From contig JABAAE010000002.1 of NCBI GenBank assembly GCA_014238905.1, positions 186,001-250,000 of the forward strand: a stretch of DNA of 64,000 nucleotides, written 5' to 3'. The notes beneath the pieces are model-generated. The model saw only the letters and a list, made by a program, of their open reading frames with translations, did not search any database and had not been told where the DNA came from. This document shows positions 53,551-62,251 of the stretch, piece by piece. Each line of letters opens with the position of its first letter. Within the stretch, counting starts at the first letter, position 1. The stretch is from Planctomycetota bacterium. Lineage in GTDB: Bacteria; Planctomycetota; Planctomycetia; Pirellulales; Pirellulaceae. Both the position numbers and the translations under genes were made by a program.

Positions 53551-54408
53551 GTGTCGAATCACCCATCCTATTTCCAAGTCTTTTTGACATTCGCCAGAAA
53601 TTCGATCGTCCGAGATCTTGGTTTTCGCGCCAACTTCGTTTTGCAGTGCATCTCCAGCATTTCATGGACGGCAATGAATTTAGGATTCTTCCTTATTATT
53701 TTTGAGCATACCAACATGATTGGCCCGGATACCGGGTGGGGTCGTTACGAATTTTTCGTGTTCCTTTCGACGACATGGATCATCAACTCCCTCGTACAAG
53801 CGTTTTTCATGCCAAACGTACAGGAATTCAGTGAATTAATACGCACTGGAAATTTAGACTTTGCATTGGTCAAACCGATCGATACTCAATTCCTGATCTC
53901 GTTCGGAAAAATTGAATGGTCGTCGGCTGCCAACTTGTTAATGGGCTTGGGCTTACTGACTTACAGTGTTTGGCAACTGACTGACTCACCCGATAGACCG
54001 CTTCATTTGAATCCGGGCATTTTTCTGCTCTACCTGCTTTACATCTTTCTCGGGACGGGGCTGATGTACGGGGTGATGATTTCACTTGCAGCGACAAGCA
54101 TTTGGCTCGGCCGCAATCAAACCCTTTACAATTTCTGGTTTTACATTACCAATTTTTATCGATACCCGATGGAGATTTACAAGAACTCACCATGGGGTTG
54201 GTCCCTTTGGGGTACCTTCACGTTTGTCATCCCTATATTGGTCGTCGTCAATGTTCCGGCACGCCTGTTAGCTCAACCACTGCGTCCAGAGCCCGACGGA
54301 ACTTGGCAATTGGCCTTATTTGCCATATTTGCCACCGGGATGGTCCTTATTGCTTCGCGAGCCTGCTTCCAACTAGCCCTCCGAAGCTATCGAAGCGCCA
54401 GCAGTTGA
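53551..54408 (+). CDS. ABC-2 family transporter permease, second subunit
   Basis: The 285-aa product has six predicted TM helices and the ABC-2 (PF06182-like) layout: LGFRANFVLQCISSISWTAMN, FFVFLSTTWIINSLVQAFF, then FSELIRTGNLDFALVKPID, equivalent to the IKDGEIKKFLIQPVD element of its neighbour. Later are GIFLLYLLYIFLGTGLMYGV and LFAIFATGMVLIASRACF. The start is a GTG, and GGAGG is about 20 nt upstream, so initiation is uncertain. It pairs with the 52396 permease. An ATPase partner must be encoded elsewhere. Confidence 0.86.
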   Translation: MSNHPSYFQVFLTFARNSIVRDLGFRANFVLQCISSISWTAMNLGFFLIIFEHTNMIGPDTGWGRYEFFVFLSTTWIINSLVQAFFMPNVQEFSELIRTGNLDFALVKPIDTQFLISFGKIEWSSAANLLMGLGLLTYSVWQLTDSPDRPLHLNPGIFLLYLLYIFLGTGLMYGVMISLAATSIWLGRNQTLYNFWFYITNFYRYPMEIYKNSPWGWSLWGTFTFVIPILVVVNVPARLLAQPLRPEPDGTWQLALFAIFATGMVLIASRACFQLALRSYRSASS

Positions 54409-54858
54409 CGATCGGTGTTTCGGCCCCGCAGGATCTACCTATTAAATAACGGGGGAAAGGCCATCCTCTTCAGGTGCGCCGACGCAGATTCCCAACGCCA
54501 AGACCAACCAAGCCTGCTGCCTCGGATTCTGAAACAGCTGAATCTCCAACAACGTATTTCAGGCAAAACTACAGATTCGAGTTGCCCAATTCTTACAAAA
54601 TGTTGATATTTTGCTCCATTGGTGTTTTGAATCGCCTTGGAACGGGCTGCAAAAACCTCAACCGCCATCCCTCTAACGAGGGCCATTTCGCTCAGGCAAC
54701 CAGCCTGAGTGGTTGGTTGATAGGATTTGGCCGGTTCAGGACGCAAAAGGGTAAGAATATGTGGTTTTCCTAAAAACCAAAGGCTTGAACCCAGTTTTAA
54801 CGCTTTTAGAATGAGAATTAACGGGACTCCACCTGTTGGCTCATAGTAAGGAACGGTG
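54409..54858. other. Intergenic region after the ABC permeases
   Basis: About 450 bp without a supported gene on either strand. Open frames on both strands lack ribosome sites and recognisable sequence. I looked for tmRNA, RNase P and SRP RNA signatures and found none. A TAAGGAA ribosome site precedes the next gene. Confidence 0.45.
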
Positions 54859-55239
54859 ATGAGAATATCGATTTTGGGTGGTGTAACGATTGGAATCCTT
54901 GTTTTGACAGTAACTTCTGTTGCTTTTCAGGAGAACTTGCCGGAAAAACCTATACTTGGGGGCAGGTTGAATAAGAATAAGGAGTGGACCGAAAATTCCA
55001 CTGTAACCGCAAAGAGTGACGGCTTGATCGCGATCAAGCTGGAGGGTGACACCAATGCCAATCAATTGGCGTTGGTGGATCCAAAAAGAAAAGTCATCAG
55101 CGTTTACAGTGTCGACCGCGTTTCAGGTGAGATAAAACTGAAAAGCGTTCGTAAAGTGGAATGGGATTTACAACTTGATGAATTCAACGGACATAAACCC
55201 TCTCCGAGGGATGTGCGTTCAAATGTCCAAAAGCGATAA
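54859..55239 (+). CDS. Small exported hypothetical protein
   Basis: The product (126 aa) begins with a signal/anchor (ILGGVTIGILVLTVTSVAF), then a short beta-rich domain (DGLIAIKLEGDTNANQLALVDPKRKVISVYSVDR, EIKLKSVRKVEWDL). I do not recognise it. The ribosome site TAAGGAA supports the ATG at 54859 (a GTG precedes it directly). It is 32 bp upstream of the HTH-acidic-TM gene on the same strand, so the two are probably co-transcribed. Confidence 0.7.
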   Translation: MRISILGGVTIGILVLTVTSVAFQENLPEKPILGGRLNKNKEWTENSTVTAKSDGLIAIKLEGDTNANQLALVDPKRKVISVYSVDRVSGEIKLKSVRKVEWDLQLDEFNGHKPSPRDVRSNVQKR

Positions 55240-55271
55240 CGTATAGATCATTACCGGGAGCCGCGAAAGCT

Positions 55272-56489
55272 ATGGCAGGAAATCTGATTCCACTTAATGA
55301 AGCAGCAAAAATGTTGGGAAAATCCGTCGAAGAGTTGACGGAACTGCGATCGCAAAATGAAATTTCTGGTTACCGGGACGGTTCAAGCTGGAAATTCAAA
55401 ATTGAGGAAATCTACCGATTTGCCGATGACAAGGGCATTGAGTTGGTCGCCTCTGAGATGGAAGAGGACCTTTCCAGCGATGTTGACTTGATCGCTGATT
55501 CCGCAGCGGAGATTTCTCTGGACGACATCGATGGCGAAATCGATCTTGGCACCGGAGATGATGCGAGTCCCGCTCCCAATGAAAGCCACATTCTTTCTGG
55601 TAGCGACGTGGAACCTGGCAACAGTCCATCGGATACGGGAAAGATGGTCGAAGGTGATGACGATCTTCTGTTGGCTGAAGACGACTTATTTGGTGATGAC
55701 AACGAGGTTTCTGATCAGGTCGACAGTGACGAACTCATTCTCGATTCCGATTCAGAGCTTAGTTCTGATTTTGATGATGACAGCAGCTTGATGCTGGATG
55801 ACGACTCAAGTGAGATCGCTCTGGACGCCGCAGATAGCGGTGTGAACTTAAGCCCTACCGATAGCGGTCTATCTCTTGATGAGGAACCTCTCGAACTCGG
55901 TGGATCCGACATTGATGCATTGGAACTACCCGAAGACTCGGAAATAGACTTATTAAATTCGGGAGATGATTCAAGCATCATGGATGATGATCTAAATCCC
56001 GTGAATACCGCCGCAAACAGTGGTGCGGTTCAATCTGACAATGACTTTATGTTGACGCCTCTGGAAGGCGATGGAGAAGACGAGTCCAGCGGGTCCCAGG
56101 TCATCGCTCTGGAAGATTCCGAGATCTATGCAGATGAATCGTCTGACATCGTTTCAGACTCTTCACAATTAGGCGGTGGACCACTGTTGGAAGAAGCTGG
56201 TGCAGAAGCTGTTGCACCTATGTTCGAGGAAGCCGCCCCAATGGCAGGTGTTCCCGCGATGGCTTCGTCATCGTCAGAAGCAGCGCCAGCAGGTCAAGTC
56301 ATGATCGAACAGCCTATCCCTATCTGGATGGTAGCCATTCAATCCATCTGCTTGCTATTTCTGCTGGCGGCAGGCGTGATTGTGATTGACTTGGCAAGGA
56401 ATATGTTTGAATTCAATGACGGGGGTGAGATGAGCCGGCAACTGACCGATCATATCCTCGACTTTACCGGCTACTTTAAAAACGCCTAG
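55272..56489 (+). CDS. HTH (excisionase-like), acidic low-complexity, C-terminal TM protein
   Basis: A 405-aa protein in three parts. Residues 1-55 form an excisionase/MerR-like winged HTH (NLIPLNEAAKMLGKSVEELTELRSQNEI...WKFKIEEIYRFADDKG). Residues 60-340 are a very acidic Asp/Ser/Glu/Leu-rich tract with repeats such as DSDSELSSDFDDDSS and SLMLDDDSSEIALD. One TM helix lies near 351-375 (MVAIQSICLLFLLAAGVIVIDL) with a short tail. The HTH would face the cytoplasm. Such Asp-rich proteins recur next to kinases in planctomycetes. Function is unknown. It precedes the kinase-Hsp70 gene by 219 bp. Confidence 0.75.
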   Translation: MAGNLIPLNEAAKMLGKSVEELTELRSQNEISGYRDGSSWKFKIEEIYRFADDKGIELVASEMEEDLSSDVDLIADSAAEISLDDIDGEIDLGTGDDASPAPNESHILSGSDVEPGNSPSDTGKMVEGDDDLLLAEDDLFGDDNEVSDQVDSDELILDSDSELSSDFDDDSSLMLDDDSSEIALDAADSGVNLSPTDSGLSLDEEPLELGGSDIDALELPEDSEIDLLNSGDDSSIMDDDLNPVNTAANSGAVQSDNDFMLTPLEGDGEDESSGSQVIALEDSEIYADESSDIVSDSSQLGGGPLLEEAGAEAVAPMFEEAAPMAGVPAMASSSSEAAPAGQVMIEQPIPIWMVAIQSICLLFLLAAGVIVIDLARNMFEFNDGGEMSRQLTDHILDFTGYFKNA

Positions 56490-56708
56490 TGCAGTGCCTT
56501 AGACAAACATGGCGTCGACAGATTTTACGGCTGGAACAAGATCATTGTTGGTCAGCAGGGTTTCAGACGTTCATTTGGATCGGCAGCAGATTGTCCGCCC
56601 TGACCTCGTTTTACTTTTCACGCGGAATAAACATTCCGGCAGTCTCATTATGGGAGACGTCGTATTGGTCTAAGATAGAGCTCTGGACCCGAATTCAGAG
56701 TTGTAAGA

Positions 56709-59390
56709 ATGGCGATTAGTGTCAGGGATTTTGCACAAGGCATCATTGATAGCGGCTTGCTGTCGCAAGAGCGTTTGTCGAAATTCCGCGCTTCGATTGA
56801 GCCCGATAAAAACAAGCACGTAGAGACCCTCGCAAAAGAGCTTCTCAAGGCTAAATTGCTGACCAAATTCCAGGTCGGCCGCATCATCAAGGGTCAGCAT
56901 CACGGATTGGTTCTTGCCAACAATGCACTGTTGGAAAAAATTGGCGAAGGTGGAATGGGAAAGGTTTATCTAGCCCAGCACCAAACCATGAAAAGAAGTG
57001 TTGCGGTAAAGCTGCTCGACGAATCGGCTACCAAAGACGAGTATTCCACCCGACGATTCCACCGCGAGGTCCAGGCGGCGGCACAACTGAATCATCCAAA
57101 TATCGTCGCCGCTTTTGATGCCAGTGAAGAATATGGCAGACATTTCCTGGTCATGGAGTATGTCGATGGAGTTGATCTTCAGCGATTTGTAGAAACCAAC
57201 GGCCGGGCTTCCTGTGATCAAGCGATTGATTTCGTTATGCAGGCCGCCAAGGGACTTCAATACGCTCATGGTAAAGGAATCATCCATCGCGATATCAAAC
57301 CCGGAAATCTACTGGTTGATAAAGAGGGTGTCGTCAAGATTCTCGATATGGGTTTAGCCAGATTTCAAAACAAGATGATTGGCGATGAGGATGACGACAG
57401 CCTGACCAATGACAACCAAATCGTTGGAACAGTAGACTTTATGGCCCCTGAGCAGGCGTCGGACTCCAAGCGAGTTGACCACCATTGCGACATCTATAGT
57501 CTCGGTTGCACTTTTTACTTTTTATTAACAGGGGAAACGCCCTTTTTTCGATCGACTTTGCTCAATACACTCGTTGCCCACCGATCCGACCCCATCCCAA
57601 GCATTCGCGATAAAGTCTCCAGTCTTCCAGAAGAAATCGATAATCTCATCCATCGAATGCTTCAAAAGGAACCCCAAAAGCGTATTCATTCGATGCAAGA
57701 GGTCATCGATGTTTTGCGCAAGCTGGACACCGATGATGATTTTGAGCTGATAGAAAACGCATCCCATGACGACGATGAGACCACCGTTTTTGAATCCGGA
57801 GAGATGCAGAATCTTTCTGATAAAGAACCAATAGAGGCCCGAAATACGCAAATATTTACCTACGAATCCAATGAACCTTCCGTTGGAATTGATCTGGGAA
57901 CCACTTTTTCAGCGGTGGCCTATCTCGATGATCTAGGACGACCACAGACACTGGTCAATGCAGAGGGTGACAAAGTCACTCCCAGTGTGGTCCTGTTTGA
58001 TGAAGATGATGTGATTGTTGGCAAAGAGGCCGTCAAAGCGTTAGCGACGGACATGGAGTTTATTGCCGAATGCGCCAAACGCGATTTGGGCCAACTAGCC
58101 TTTAACAAATCGTTTAATGGGAAAAACTATCCTCCTCAGGTAATACTGGCCTTCATTCTGAAAAAGCTCCGAACTGATGCGGAAGCGCAAATCGGCCTCT
58201 TCAAACGAGCTGTTATTACTGTACCCGCGTATTTTGACGAGCGGCGAAGAAAAGCCACTCAAGAAGCCGGCTTTCTCGCCGGCATCGAGGTACTGGATAT
58301 CATCAATGAACCCACGTCCGCAGCCATCGCCTATGGATTTCAACAGAGATTTGGCGACGCCCGGGAGGATGACCGACCACCTTGTCGCCACCTGCTGGTT
58401 TATGACTTGGGCGGTGGTACGTTTGATGTCACCATCATGAAAATGGAGGCTGGCGATTATGTTGCCTTAGCCACCGATGGTGATGTGCAATTGGGTGGCC
58501 GGGATTGGGACCAAAGGCTGATCGATTTTTCGGCCGAGCAATTCCAATCAGAACATGGACTGAATCCTACAACCGACCCCAATTCCGTGGGACGTCTGTT
58601 ACGCGAGTGCGAAGACGCCAAACGAACACTCAGCGCCCGTTCCAAAGCAACCATTTCGGTCGATTTTGGTGGAATGGCGTCACGAATCCCAATCACTCGC
58701 GAGTTCTTCGAGCAAATCACAAATGACCTGCTGGGGCGGACTGAGTTTACCACTCGACAAACACTCAAGGCTGCCGGGCTGACCTGGCAGGACATTGATC
58801 GGATCCTCTTGGTCGGTGGATCAACCCGTATGCCAGCCGTTTCGCAAATGCTAACGTCAATTTCCGGGATCGCACCGGAGCGATCCATTTCACCCGACGA
58901 GGCGGTCGCCTACGGCGCTGCTATCCGAGCCGGCATGAAGGTTGCAAAGGAACAAGGAAAAAGAACCAAATTCAGAATCAAAAATGTCAATTCCCACAGC
59001 CTGGGTCTGGTAGGCCACAACCTGAAAACCAATCGGAAGCAAACCTCCCTTTTGATCCGAAGGAATTCCCCTTTGCCTGCGGTTGTTGAGAAGTTTTTCC
59101 AAACAAAATCCGATGGTCAGGAGTCCATCCTGATTAAAATTGTGGAAGGGGAAAGCGAGAACCCCGAGGAGTGTTCGCAGGTTGGGAAATGCGTTATCAA
59201 GAATCTTCCGCCCAACCTGCCAGCAAGAACTCCGGTAGGCATTCGATTTCAATACGGCGAAGATGGACGACTTTCGGTTCGAGTCAGCGTTAAAGGAACC
59301 GAAAGTGAGCAGGAAATCATTCGTGAAAACAGCCTGACTGCCGCCCAACTCGAAATGTGGCGAAAACGTATTCTGGCTGACGAAGCATAG
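56709..59390 (+). CDS. Ser/Thr kinase fused to Hsp70 (DnaK-like) chaperone
   Basis: The 893-aa protein has two recognisable enzymes in one chain. Residues about 75-345 are a kinase with glycine loop GEGGMGKVYLAQH, Lys101 (VAVKLLDE), HRD Asp195 (IIHRDIKPGN) and DMG at 213-215. After a linker an Hsp70 domain starts near 390: VGIDLGTTFSAVAYLDD (Asp395), NEPTSAAIAYG, DLGGGTFDV (Asp566), LLVGGSTRMPAV, then a short substrate-binding-like C-terminal part (ILIKIVEGES, TPVGIRFQYGEDG). No signal or TM, so it is cytoplasmic. The Hsp70 part lacks the long lid and EEVD. It may use chaperone binding to target the kinase. It sits downstream of the HTH-TM gene. Confidence 0.93.
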   Translation: MAISVRDFAQGIIDSGLLSQERLSKFRASIEPDKNKHVETLAKELLKAKLLTKFQVGRIIKGQHHGLVLANNALLEKIGEGGMGKVYLAQHQTMKRSVAVKLLDESATKDEYSTRRFHREVQAAAQLNHPNIVAAFDASEEYGRHFLVMEYVDGVDLQRFVETNGRASCDQAIDFVMQAAKGLQYAHGKGIIHRDIKPGNLLVDKEGVVKILDMGLARFQNKMIGDEDDDSLTNDNQIVGTVDFMAPEQASDSKRVDHHCDIYSLGCTFYFLLTGETPFFRSTLLNTLVAHRSDPIPSIRDKVSSLPEEIDNLIHRMLQKEPQKRIHSMQEVIDVLRKLDTDDDFELIENASHDDDETTVFESGEMQNLSDKEPIEARNTQIFTYESNEPSVGIDLGTTFSAVAYLDDLGRPQTLVNAEGDKVTPSVVLFDEDDVIVGKEAVKALATDMEFIAECAKRDLGQLAFNKSFNGKNYPPQVILAFILKKLRTDAEAQIGLFKRAVITVPAYFDERRRKATQEAGFLAGIEVLDIINEPTSAAIAYGFQQRFGDAREDDRPPCRHLLVYDLGGGTFDVTIMKMEAGDYVALATDGDVQLGGRDWDQRLIDFSAEQFQSEHGLNPTTDPNSVGRLLRECEDAKRTLSARSKATISVDFGGMASRIPITREFFEQITNDLLGRTEFTTRQTLKAAGLTWQDIDRILLVGGSTRMPAVSQMLTSISGIAPERSISPDEAVAYGAAIRAGMKVAKEQGKRTKFRIKNVNSHSLGLVGHNLKTNRKQTSLLIRRNSPLPAVVEKFFQTKSDGQESILIKIVEGESENPEECSQVGKCVIKNLPPNLPARTPVGIRFQYGEDGRLSVRVSVKGTESEQEIIRENSLTAAQLEMWRKRILADEA

Positions 59391-59586
59391 CCTAGACCAC
59401 TCGTTCAGCTTGTGGATTGGGTTTCTGGCCCTCTCTGTTGGACTCCCTGTTTTCGGGTAAAACTGAATCCAGAGCGGTTTAAACCCCGAACCTATGGTTG
59501 TTTCCCCGTTTTGTCTTGCGCTCAGCCCACGTGATTCGCTTAGCCATTGAAAAGGCATAGATTATCAGCAATTTCGATTCTATTGT

Positions 59587-61107
59587 ATGAACACCACATT
59601 CCGAAAACATCGCGATTGGCCGATTTTATTTTTGGCCGTGTTTTTTTCTGTTGGCCAGATAACGGCAGTTTACTCACAAACAAATGTCTTGAATCCAAAT
59701 TTGAAGATCAGTTCAACCCTCCCTCCTGCGGCATCACTCCTTTTCTCCAAGGATTTCATCGTCTCCCGGGATTTAAACGCCGTCTCGCAGGCTGCAAACG
59801 GGAAGGTCTCTTCGAAGGGAAATGCCAAACGCGGGTTGGATCTTATCCTTAATAAACGGTATTTACCCCCTGATTTTGATCAGGAAACATTCGATTCAAT
59901 CTGGATGGTTTGGCCAGACAAATTACGTAGGCTTGCATTATCCGCCAGCGATCAGAAACGCCTCCAAATGGCGTTTGACCGTTATGGATTTACTCCCAGA
60001 GAAAACGACCCACTTAAGCCACTACAATACGTCGTCGATAACGAAGGCAAGTGGTCGATGAACTGTTTTGCATGTCACGGAGGTCGTCTTTATGACAATC
60101 GGCAATCGTTTCCTGGGCTACCAAACAATCGCATAGCGCTGGAAACCCTGTATGAAGATATCCGGGCGATCAAACGCAAACTCAAAAAACCCTTTAGTGG
60201 AATGGACATAGGTTCGGCGATCATTCCCATGGGAACCACCGCTGGGACAAGTAATGCTGTGATCTTTGGCGTCAGCCTGATGGCGTTTCGCGACAGTAAT
60301 CTTGATCTCAAATCCGTGGTGATTCCCCCGTATGTGATTCATCACGATATGGATGCACCACCATGGTGGCACTACAAGAGAAAAAAAATGATTTACATCG
60401 ACGGGTTTACCGAAAAGCACCATCGGGGCTTGATGCCATTTATCATGGTAAAACAAAATCACGGCGAGCGATTTCGAGGGTTCGAAGACGACTTCGTTCA
60501 CATACAAGAGTTTATCTTGAATGTGGAAACACCCAAGTTCCGTGGCTCAATCAATCGGTCTCTGGCAGCCAAGGGAAAAAAGATATTCCAATCCAATTGC
60601 CAAAACTGCCATGGATCCTACGGCTCCCCATCGACATTCCCCGAAAAAACGATTGAATTGGACGAAATCGAAACTGATCCAGTGCGGTTAAAGGCGCTTT
60701 CGAAAAACTATCGTCAACGATATGGGAAAAGCTGGTTGGCCGATTTCGGGAAATCAAAAACAGTCATTGATCCAGTCGGCTATGTCGCACCACCACTGGA
60801 CGGGATCTGGGCCTCTGCTCCCTATTTCCACAATGGCAGCGTGCCAACCCTGCGAGGAGTCATACAACCCTCCCAACGACCGACCGTATGGACGTGGGAG
60901 GAGGGTACCATGGACCTCAAACGAATGGGCCTAAAGGTAATAGAATTACCAGAAGATTCGCCTCATCTTCATCCTTCAGAGGCAGCAAAAAAACGATTGA
61001 TTTTTGATACCCGTCGGTACGGAAAAAGTAATCAAGGACACGAATTTGGATCGTTGTTGTCTGACACTCAATCTCTGCAATTACTCGAATACCTGAAAAC
61101 CCTTTGA
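59587..61107 (+). CDS. Dihaem c-type cytochrome of the RoxA/MauG superfamily
   Basis: The 506-aa exported protein has a signal peptide (PILFLAVFFSVGQITAVYSQ). It has two haem sites, CFACH (160-164) and CQNCH (338-342). GYVAPPLDGIWASAPYFHNGSVPTLRGV near the C-terminus is the hallmark of dihaem peroxidase-like and rubber-oxygenase (RoxA) families. HYKRKKMIYIDGFTEKHHRGLMPF gives the second-haem surroundings. Likely a periplasmic oxidase or oxygenase. The substrate is unknown, and RoxA-type cleavage of rubber is a family precedent, not evidence here. The start has no strong ribosome site. Confidence 0.85.
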   Translation: MNTTFRKHRDWPILFLAVFFSVGQITAVYSQTNVLNPNLKISSTLPPAASLLFSKDFIVSRDLNAVSQAANGKVSSKGNAKRGLDLILNKRYLPPDFDQETFDSIWMVWPDKLRRLALSASDQKRLQMAFDRYGFTPRENDPLKPLQYVVDNEGKWSMNCFACHGGRLYDNRQSFPGLPNNRIALETLYEDIRAIKRKLKKPFSGMDIGSAIIPMGTTAGTSNAVIFGVSLMAFRDSNLDLKSVVIPPYVIHHDMDAPPWWHYKRKKMIYIDGFTEKHHRGLMPFIMVKQNHGERFRGFEDDFVHIQEFILNVETPKFRGSINRSLAAKGKKIFQSNCQNCHGSYGSPSTFPEKTIELDEIETDPVRLKALSKNYRQRYGKSWLADFGKSKTVIDPVGYVAPPLDGIWASAPYFHNGSVPTLRGVIQPSQRPTVWTWEEGTMDLKRMGLKVIELPEDSPHLHPSEAAKKRLIFDTRRYGKSNQGHEFGSLLSDTQSLQLLEYLKTL

Positions 61108-61252
61108 TGTTTTTGTCATCGACTGCCAAACGAATTTGGATTCTGCTATCCTAACAGTTTGAGCAGCCAACGGCGTTCAAACTCTTTTCCCACTACTGAC
61201 CTGCAGTTACCGGTTTTCAACTCTATCAGTCCTTTATACAGAGATTTGGTCC

Positions 61253-62197
61253 ATGTCTGGTTACCTAGTTGGCCTACAAACGATTCAATCAGGGGCAACC
61301 AAACAGGGCGATCAGATCGTCAAGTTTCAGTTGGCAAGTCATCTGATTCGCAAGGGTAATGGCGAAGAAATCACCAAGGTTAAAGAAAACCGTCAGGAGC
61401 GAATTGATCCGAAGTCCAAATCGAAGGACGCTGAGGATTTTGGTGGATACACCATGAGCCTGATGGTCGCAGGAGTCATGGACACCTCAATTTCTCTTTC
61501 CGATTTCCTCGATTCCATTTGGATCCAAAATGCACTGTTGGCTGGATCGGGATCCGACGATCCGGACCTTCCTGATGAAGCTTTTTATGGGGCGTTTGAG
61601 ATCAGCACACCAAAACCGGACGCTCCGGCAATTAACCTGTTGCTGTACTTCCGTAAATCCCAACAGGACAAAGCGGAAAAACTTGCCTCGGCCGTTGAAG
61701 CTAAAATCCTCCCAGGCCTTCAGGAAATGACGCAGGATGGTATTGCTTACGCCGGTCAGATCTTACCATCCGACAAAGTCCGCAGAAGAATTACCGCCGA
61801 AAAGGAATACCTTTATGGGCTGAACGAAAACTGGGGCGCTTACTCAATGAAGATAAGATTCCCGGGGTCCAGCGAGTACAAAGGATATATCAACGGAGGC
61901 GCCTGCCTAGGCATTCACCTTGATGACATGAGCTACATTCCATTTGAAAGAATTGTCAAGTTGGTTGTGGCATGCCGAATGGTCGGATCTATGGATGCAG
62001 AACGTGTCGAGATTCAAGAAAGGGTCTTTCAGCATCAGGATCGACTCGAAGCCTATCTGGAAAGTCTTGACGGCGCCGACAACCGAATTCTTGCCGACGT
62101 AGTGGCAGATGTCATTGTCGTTCTCAACGTGGGCACCCTTTACGATCGCAAACTGGCACGGTCTCGGGATTTCTGGAAAAAAATCAGAGGCCTGTAA
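61253..62197 (+). CDS. Conserved hypothetical protein, 314 aa
   Basis: Unrecognised cytoplasmic protein. Residues 1-60 are beta-rich (YLVGLQTIQSGATKQGDQIVKFQLASHLI). The middle is mixed with an acidic loop (AGSGSDDPDLPDEAFYG). The C-terminal third is helical (RVEIQERVFQHQDRLEAYLESLDGADNRILADVVADVIVVLNVG). There are no membrane or signal segments and no cysteine or histidine clusters. The ATG start is plausible. It precedes the acyltransferase gene by 54 bp, same strand. Confidence 0.6.
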   Translation: MSGYLVGLQTIQSGATKQGDQIVKFQLASHLIRKGNGEEITKVKENRQERIDPKSKSKDAEDFGGYTMSLMVAGVMDTSISLSDFLDSIWIQNALLAGSGSDDPDLPDEAFYGAFEISTPKPDAPAINLLLYFRKSQQDKAEKLASAVEAKILPGLQEMTQDGIAYAGQILPSDKVRRRITAEKEYLYGLNENWGAYSMKIRFPGSSEYKGYINGGACLGIHLDDMSYIPFERIVKLVVACRMVGSMDAERVEIQERVFQHQDRLEAYLESLDGADNRILADVVADVIVVLNVGTLYDRKLARSRDFWKKIRGL

Positions 62198-62251
62198 TTA
62201 TTCGTCGATTGAATTGCAAGAATTTTTCGTCGAGTAAACCAAAGGCTTAAT

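Noticed and set aside
54435..54746. A 103-codon minus-strand open frame after the second permease
   Set aside because: No ribosome site and composition typical of non-coding DNA. I also checked for tmRNA and RNase P RNA in this stretch and saw no tag or conserved core.
56489..56719. A 76-codon plus-strand open frame between the HTH and kinase-Hsp70 genes
   Set aside because: It has no ribosome site, overlaps the kinase start, and its composition (many Trp/Arg/Ser) looks non-coding.
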